A program made the position numbers and the translations under genes. A stretch of DNA of 8,738 bases from the NCBI GenBank assembly GCA_050010255.1, contig JBEKLJ010000149.1:1-8738 (forward strand), given 5' to 3'. Source of the stretch: JBEKLJ01 sp050010255. GTDB taxonomy: Bacteria; Acidobacteriota; Terriglobia; Bryobacterales; Bryobacteraceae. This document shows, in pieces, positions 1 through 8,738 of the stretch. How positions within the stretch are numbered: position 1 is the first letter of the stretch; each line of letters starts with the position of its first letter. The notes below the pieces were generated by a model, which saw only the letters and a program-made list of their open reading frames with translations, was not told where the DNA came from and did no database searches.

Positions 1-1164
1 ACGTACTGGGTGGAGGTAGAGCCGTTGGCGGCCGATACCTTGGCCTTTTGGTACACCAACAATCTTGGTCTTCCAGGTGGAATGACAAACATAAACCAGG
101 CCGGATGGACGGCGCTGAGCGGGTCAAGGTCCCTGCCGGCGTTCAGCGTTACTGGCTCTAGCTTCCAGGTTGCGCAGACGATCACGTTCGCCGCCCTAAG
201 CAATGTAACCATTGGGGTCGCTCCGTTCCCCATCACGGCGACCGCCAGTTCCGGTTTGGCGGTCAGCTTCACCTCGACGACTACGTCGGTCTGCACCGTG
301 TCAGGAACCACCGTAACGATTGTCGCGGTGGGGACCTGCTCGATCACGGCCAGCCAAGCCGGTAATGCGAACTACACGATGGCAACTCCTGTGACCCAGT
401 CCTTCACGGTCATCCCCGCCACCAGTGGAACGTCGCCCGTGATACAGCCCGGCGGCATCGTTAACGGGGCCAGCTTCCAGCCGGGCATCGCTCGCGGCAT
501 CTGGGCCAGCATCTTCGGCACAAATCTGGCGCCCACGACTCGCAACTGGCGGAATGACGAGATCGTCAATGGTAGGTTTCCGACCTCGCTCGACGGTGTG
601 AGCGTCACCGTCGATGGCAAACCGGCAGCCCTCTGCTACATAAGCCCGACGCAAATCAACGTGCAGGTGCCGGACGACGACGCCATTGGGAATGTCGAGG
701 TGGCGCTCACAAACGCACAAGGAACCGCGAAGAACACCGCCGTGATGCAAACGTTCGCTCCCGGTTTCTTCATGTATGGTCCGGCGAATGGGAAATACAT
801 CGCTGCGCAGCACGCGGATTACTCAATCATCGGCCCACCGGGATTGTATCCGAATGCGACTTCGACCCCGGCAAAGCCGGGCGAGGTGATCGTGCTTTAC
901 GCCACCGGGTTCGGGCCTACGGCTCCCCCAACACCATCCGGGCAGATTGTGACCACGGCGGCGCAGCTTGTGGACCCCTCTGCCGTCGCTGTCTGGATCG
1001 GCGGAATACCAGGGCACGTTGAGTTCGCCGGGATCACGATGGCCGGAGTCTGGCAGATCAACCTGCGGGTCCCTGACAGCTTGCCGGACGGGGATGCCGT
1101 CGTGGTATCAGAGATTGGCGGTCTCCGCAGCCAGGACAATGCCTTTATCACGGTTCGGCAGTAG
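1..1164 (+). CDS. Secreted/surface protein fragment: Ig-like repeat plus TIGR03437 C-terminal domain (5' end outside window)
   Basis: The reading frame is open from base 1, so the gene begins upstream; a GTG at 10 is only an internal codon. About 387 residues and the TAG stop are visible. Three parts can be seen. Bases 1-165 look like the end of a beta-rich extracellular domain (YWVEVEPLAADTLAFWYTNN). Bases ~172-417 encode a Ser/Thr/Val-rich Ig-like (bacterial adhesin-type) repeat from QTITFAALSN to TQSFTV, with two cysteines in the pattern SVCTVSG and GTCSITASQ. Bases ~435-1161 match the TIGR03437 family: GGIVNGASFQPGIARG, ASIFGTNLAP, ISPTQINVQVPDD, VIVLYATGFGPT and VWQINLRVPDSLPDG are its usual blocks. 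Proteins of this kind in Solibacter relatives are typically long, exported and of unknown function; the domain probably serves cell-surface display or adhesion, which is inference. There is no C-terminal membrane anchor or PEP-CTERM-like tail. Its GC content is visibly lower than that of the car genes. Confidence 0.85.
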   Translation, partial: TYWVEVEPLAADTLAFWYTNNLGLPGGMTNINQAGWTALSGSRSLPAFSVTGSSFQVAQTITFAALSNVTIGVAPFPITATASSGLAVSFTSTTTSVCTVSGTTVTIVAVGTCSITASQAGNANYTMATPVTQSFTVIPATSGTSPVIQPGGIVNGASFQPGIARGIWASIFGTNLAPTTRNWRNDEIVNGRFPTSLDGVSVTVDGKPAALCYISPTQINVQVPDDDAIGNVEVALTNAQGTAKNTAVMQTFAPGFFMYGPANGKYIAAQHADYSIIGPPGLYPNATSTPAKPGEVIVLYATGFGPTAPPTPSGQIVTTAAQLVDPSAVAVWIGGIPGHVEFAGITMAGVWQINLRVPDSLPDGDAVVVSEIGGLRSQDNAFITVRQ

Positions 1165-1234
1165 ACAGGTCACTTGAGACTCGGCGCCGCTGGATCGACG
1201 CCGCCTACTGCTTGAACCTGGCCGCCGGTCGCGT

Positions 1235-2611
<1,377 letters not shown>

Positions 2612-2617
2612 CTTGGT

Positions 2618-2621
2618 CTCC
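2618..2621 (-). promoter_or_regulatory. Ribosome binding site deciding the thiC start
   Basis: On the minus strand GGAG (2621 to 2618) is followed by six bases, ACCAAG, and then ATG at 2611. This supports the ATG over the in-frame GTG at 2644, which is preceded by GC-rich sequence with no purine-rich site. The protein encoded from the ATG begins MRTEWIAQR, a common beginning for short-form ThiC proteins. Confidence 0.6.
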
Positions 2622-2690
2622 AGGCGCCCGGTTGCGAGGGCCACGCGGAGCGGGGCCGCGTTCTTATTAGCAGTCTACTATGTCTGTGCG

Positions 2691-2710
2691 GCCCGGATCG
2701 CGCTCCGGGC
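2691..2710 (-). terminator. Strong hairpin between the lipoprotein gene and thiC; possible weak terminator or attenuator
   Basis: GCCCGGA, loop TCGCGC, TCCGGGC: a perfect 7-bp GC-rich stem with a 6-base loop. It sits on the 3' side of the lipoprotein gene (stop at 2776) and about 80 bases before the thiC start, so on the minus strand it could end or thin out read-through from the lipoprotein. No T-run follows it on the minus strand (CGCACAGACATAG), so a classic intrinsic terminator is not supported. It could equally be a solitary REP-like palindrome or leader structure. Immediately after it the minus strand carries a short AT-richer patch (about 2660-2685, containing TAGACT and TAATAA) that could hold a thiC promoter, but no convincing -35/-10 pair can be assigned. 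Confidence 0.35.
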
Positions 2711-2775
2711 TTCTGGATGGCGGAATCCGGATTGGGCGCGCCACCGCGCAGGGGAAGCTTTCTGGGAAAGTCGGA

Positions 2776-3465
2776 TCAGCCGATGAGGTTGATTTCGCCG
2801 ATGCCGCCGGTTACATGAACGCGGACGGTGACCGGGGACTTGCCGTACATCTCGTTCACGTACTCGTGGCCGCTCCGGGTGAGCCCGCTGGCGTTGACCC
2901 CGCCGATGCCGCCCGAGGCGTGCACCCGCACACCCACCTGGCGCGGCAGCCGGACCGTCGCCTGGCCAACCCCGCCACGGATAGTCGCTTCCAGGTCCTT
3001 GTCCCAGGGGCCGGTCAGGTCCACGCTCAGCTCTCCGGCGCCCAGATCGACCTCCAGCCGGGTGAGCGACGTCCCGGACAGCTTCAGCACCACCTGGCCG
3101 GCTCCGAGGTGGACGCGGAGGTCGGTGGCCGAGTGGTCGTTCAGCCGCAGTTCCCAGCGGTGGGTGTGCTTGCCCAGCCCGCGCGAGGGCGGCTGGCGGA
3201 CGCTGAGGTACCCGCGGCCGCCGCTGACGTCGTAGCGCACCTCGGGCCGCTCGCGGCCGCTGTAGACGAACTCGCCATCCAGCAAGCCCTCGGCGCCGCC
3301 ATCGATGCGGAGCTCCCCGGCGCCCATCTCAATCCGCACCTCCGCCGAGCTTGCGCCGCCCAGACCGACGCTGCGCTTCTCGCGCGCTTCGGGCAAGTCG
3401 TACTCGGTGCAGCCTGTGGCGAACAGGGCTGCAACCGCGACCGACACCAAGCCAGCCTTCCTCAC
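2776..3465 (-). CDS. Putative lipoprotein with toast-rack (DUF2154/LiaF-like) beta-solenoid
   Basis: The 229-residue product starts with GTG at 3465, preceded by a weak GAGAG. It has a basic N-terminus (MRK), a hydrophobic segment and a lipobox-like ATGC ending at Cys19, so export and lipidation are likely; Ala at -3 makes the lipobox less than ideal. The mature part resembles the Toast_rack N-terminal family: VRIEMGAGELRIDGGAEG and LLDGEFVYSG, followed by RPEVRYDVSGGRGYLSVRQP. The C-terminal half is a regular right-handed-helix-like repeat in which a short glycine motif recurs: EMGAG (46), HLGAG (119), DLGAG (140), RGGVG (163), SGGIG (184) and TGGIG (219), mostly 21-23 residues apart. Related folds occur in LiaF and DUF4097-type proteins, some linked to envelope-stress sensing; whether this one does that is not shown. 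No enzyme motif is visible. It is divergent from carA and precedes thiC on the same strand. Confidence 0.8.
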   Translation of the reverse strand: MRKAGLVSVAVAALFATGCTEYDLPEAREKRSVGLGGASSAEVRIEMGAGELRIDGGAEGLLDGEFVYSGRERPEVRYDVSGGRGYLSVRQPPSRGLGKHTHRWELRLNDHSATDLRVHLGAGQVVLKLSGTSLTRLEVDLGAGELSVDLTGPWDKDLEATIRGGVGQATVRLPRQVGVRVHASGGIGGVNASGLTRSGHEYVNEMYGKSPVTVRVHVTGGIGEINLIG

Positions 3466-3518
3466 GCTCTCTGATACGAGCGATGGGGGTGGTTTGTTCC
3501 CGGCACCTTGGCCCTAAT

Positions 3519-3538
3519 CCGCCCGCAAGAACGGGCGG
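3519..3538. repeat. Palindrome 1 of intergenic cluster
   Basis: CCGCCCG, loop CAAGAA, CGGGCGG: a perfect 7-bp stem. It lies about 55 bases upstream of the lipoprotein start codon (minus strand), so it could sit in that gene's leader or promoter region. It is the leftmost of five strong palindromes in this intergenic stretch. It could read as a hairpin on either strand; no T-run follows on either side. Confidence 0.55.
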
Positions 3539-3577
3539 CCGGGGTGAACTCAGGCGACGGGGGCGGTGCGCTGGGAT

Positions 3578-3602
3578 GCTGTATCCGCTTAGCGGGTGCA
3601 GC
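3578..3602. repeat. Palindrome 2 of intergenic cluster (11-bp stem)
   Basis: GCTGTATCCGC, loop TTA, GCGGGTGCAGC. All 11 positions pair when this strand is read as RNA, two of them as G-U wobbles. On the opposite strand those two become A-C mismatches, so this hairpin is more stable as a plus-strand transcript. This asymmetry is directly visible in the sequence; any function is unknown. Confidence 0.55.
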
Positions 3603-3618
3603 CGGCGCTCGCCGTAGC

Positions 3619-3659
3619 GCAGGCACTCCTGCCTGCCGCGTCGCCACTCCTGGCGACGC
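3619..3659. repeat. Twin hairpins 3 and 4 with an identical tip (REP-like unit)
   Basis: Two perfect hairpins stand one base apart. The first is GCAGGCA, loop CTCC, TGCCTGC (3619-3636, 7 bp). The second is GCGTCGCCA, loop CTCC, TGGCGACGC (3638-3659, 9 bp). Both carry the same central octamer CACTCCTG, while the stems below it have different sequences, each fully complementary. Paired GC-rich palindromes of this design, often beginning GTAGCGCAGGC as here (from 3614), resemble interspersed intergenic REP/BIME-type repeats that I associate with Acidobacteriota genomes. Copy number cannot be seen in one window, so the repeat class is inference while the hairpins are direct observation. Confidence 0.65.
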
Positions 3660-3696
3660 AAGGCGAGTGCGGGGATAGGGTCGGGAAGCGTTCGGC

Positions 3697-3721
3697 CAGA
3701 CGTCGGCTGAAGCCGACGCTG
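3697..3721. repeat. Palindrome 5 of intergenic cluster
   Basis: CGTCGGC, loop TGAA, GCCGACG (3701-3718) is a perfect 7-bp stem. It extends by three more pairs (CAG 3697-3699 with CTG 3719-3721) if A3700 is bulged out. The unbulged form would be a simple 10-bp palindrome, so the A looks like an insertion into an older perfect element. It lies about 158 bases upstream of the carA start. Confidence 0.55.
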
Positions 3722-3878
3722 CAAACTGTCCGATTGCGGATGCCAAACGACGGCAAAGTTCGCGCCACAAAGTGGAGGCCGCGCCGGCTTACGGACGGAT
3801 CATGCAATTTCCGGTTGAAGCCGCTCCGGCCGGCGTGTTGAAATAGGAGGTACCCACTTCGCCTGGAGGATCACCCGG
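3722..3878 (+). promoter_or_regulatory. carA leader region; promoter not resolved
   Basis: These 157 bases between the palindrome cluster and carA should contain the carAB promoter and leader. I find no convincing -35/-10 pair, no PyrR-type or other attenuator with a T-run, and no clear arginine-operator palindrome. Visible items are a short ORF of 24 codons (GTG 3772, internal ATG 3802, TAG 3844-3846), an unused Shine-Dalgarno sequence AGGAGGT (3845-3851), and the functional site GGAGGA before the TTG start. Together with 3466-3721 this makes up the only stretch longer than 300 bases without a confident gene. Confidence 0.4.
3865..3870 (+). promoter_or_regulatory. Ribosome binding site deciding the carA TTG start
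   Basis: GGAGGA is followed by eight bases and then TTG at 3879. No ATG or GTG start lies in frame nearby upstream, and the protein from this TTG begins MNTAILALEDGTVFEG, which matches the normal N-terminus of CarA. The strong site may compensate for the weak start codon. Confidence 0.75.
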
Positions 3879-8263
<4,385 letters not shown>

Positions 8264-8334
8264 GTAGCGAAACCGCGGCAGCGCGGGCTCACGCGACAGA
8301 AGCACCCGCCGCCGGACTCGAGCGCGGTCGTCGA
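8264..8334. other. Convergent spacer between carB and hicA, no clear terminator
   Basis: Seventy-one bases separate the stop codons of carB and hicA. The only structure I can point to is a small hairpin CCGCG, loop GCAG, CGCGG at 8273-8286, too short and without a T-run to be called a terminator. Transcripts from the two sides may overlap here. Confidence 0.3.
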
Positions 8335-8550
8335 TCACCGCAGGGCTTCGAATTGCTGCTCGCTGATCCCGAGTTGGTCCAGGATGCGATAGAAGAGCGG
8401 CGGGCCAATCTCCTGGCCGCCGTGAATCGGGATCGTGGCTGCGCGCCCGTCGGGGTGGTTCCAGCGCTCGTGGCTGCCGGTTTGGCGCGATCTCTGGAAG
8501 CCGAGCTGGGCGGCGGCGCGGCGGAACTCAGTCGCCCGGGCGCTAGGCAT
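8335..8550 (-). CDS. hicA: HicA-family mRNA interferase toxin
   Basis: HicA toxins are small dsRBD-like ribonucleases that cleave mRNA and arrest growth until neutralised by HicB. This 71-residue protein fits: a helix with the LGF motif (FRRAAAQLGFQ), then GSHERWNHPDGR holding the conserved catalytic His, the strand TIPIHGGQEIG and the terminal helix FYRILDQLGISEQQFEAL. I chose ATG 8550, giving MPSARATEFRR, because HicA proteins usually begin close to this point; a TTG at 8556 would add two residues. The ATG overlaps the 3' end of hicB by eight bases and has no clear ribosome site, which points to translational coupling. The gene is convergent with carB, with 71 bases between the stops. Confidence 0.85.
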   Translation of the reverse strand: MPSARATEFRRAAAQLGFQRSRQTGSHERWNHPDGRAATIPIHGGQEIGPPLFYRILDQLGISEQQFEALR

Positions 8551-8738
8551 GGACAATCTGGGTGGTGTCGAGCGGCAGCGGGCGCCCCTGTTCGCGGTAC
8601 TCGGCCGAGATCATCTCAAAAACTCGCTCCAGCTCGGCAAGCGCCTGTTCGCGGGTGGGCATGAGCGCGTAGCAGCCGGAGATGGCGGGGATCTCGGCTA
8701 CCCACCCGTCTGGATCATTCCGGTAGAGGACAGCCTTG
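8543..8738 (-). CDS. hicB: HicB-family antitoxin, 5' end outside window
   Basis: Reading the minus strand from 8737 to the TAG at 8545-8543 gives 64 residues. They include KAVLYRNDPDGWVAEIPAIS, then GCYALMPTREQALAELERVF, then a short tail ending QIVHA. The WVAEIPAISGCYA block and the T-x-EQAL helix are typical of the partial RNase H fold of HicB antitoxins, which bind and block HicA. The start lies beyond the right edge, probably only a few codons away, as such antitoxins are about 70-80 residues. No helix-turn-helix or ribbon-helix-helix domain follows the fold, so this is the small HicB type, which may lack its own DNA binding. Gene order is antitoxin first, and its last eight bases are shared with hicA. 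Confidence 0.8.
   Translation of the reverse strand, partial: KAVLYRNDPDGWVAEIPAISGCYALMPTREQALAELERVFEMISAEYREQGRPLPLDTTQIVHA

Noticed and set aside
1165..1234. Bidirectional terminator between the first gene and thiC
   Set aside because: Only a 5-bp CGGCG/CGCCG pairing with a 12-base loop is visible, with no T-run on either strand.
2612..2775. TPP riboswitch expected ahead of thiC
   Set aside because: I looked for the conserved THI-box segments on the minus strand and found none; the absence is reported as a finding instead.
2680..3474. Plus-strand frame of 264 codons opposite the lipoprotein
   Set aside because: The minus-strand frame has a signal peptide, a lipobox and family-like repeats; the plus-strand frame has none of these and runs through the hairpin and both intergenic ends.
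3519..3721. Possible CRISPR array
   Set aside because: The repeated units are hairpins with unlike stems and uneven spacing; there is no constant direct repeat with regular unique spacers and no cas gene.
3589..3841. Short frames on both strands across the palindrome cluster
   Set aside because: They are translations of the palindromes themselves and have no initiation signals or protein-like features.

Overview
The window looks like chromosomal DNA of an Acidobacteriota member, most likely of the Bryobacterales/Solibacter group. The best lineage clue is the first gene: its C-terminal half matches the TIGR03437 domain ('Solibacter uncharacterized C-terminal domain'), which is heavily expanded in that group. 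High GC content and the run of GC-rich palindromes between genes fit this. The taxonomic call is an inference from family knowledge; no marker gene such as 16S rRNA is present.

Layout, left to right. (1) Positions 1-1164, plus strand: the 3' end of a large secreted or surface protein with an Ig-like repeat and a TIGR03437 domain. (2) Positions 1235-2611, minus strand: thiC (thiamine pyrimidine synthase), convergent with the first gene. (3) Positions 2776-3465, minus strand, upstream of thiC: a small lipoprotein of the toast-rack type. (4) Positions 3466-3878: a gene-free divergent intergenic region of about 410 bp. It holds a cluster of strong palindromes resembling REP elements, then the carA leader. 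(5) Positions 3879-5027 and 5027-8263, plus strand: carA and carB, the two subunits of carbamoyl-phosphate synthetase, overlapping by one base and clearly one operon. (6) Positions 8335 to the right edge, minus strand: a small type II toxin-antitoxin module, hicB (cut by the edge) followed by hicA, convergent with carB.

How the genes relate. CarA releases ammonia from glutamine and channels it to CarB, which uses two ATP and bicarbonate to make carbamoyl phosphate for pyrimidine and arginine synthesis. ThiC makes the pyrimidine half of thiamine from a purine intermediate. The two pathways share nucleotide metabolism only loosely, and nothing in the sequence shows joint regulation. The lipoprotein and the HicBA pair look like independent passengers.

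I see no wholly new system. The parts most worth a second look are the palindrome cluster, in which two neighbouring hairpins share the same tip on different stems; the absence of a recognisable TPP riboswitch ahead of thiC; the hicB-before-hicA module at the right edge; and the carA leader, with its TTG start, an unused Shine-Dalgarno sequence and a tiny repeat-containing ORF.
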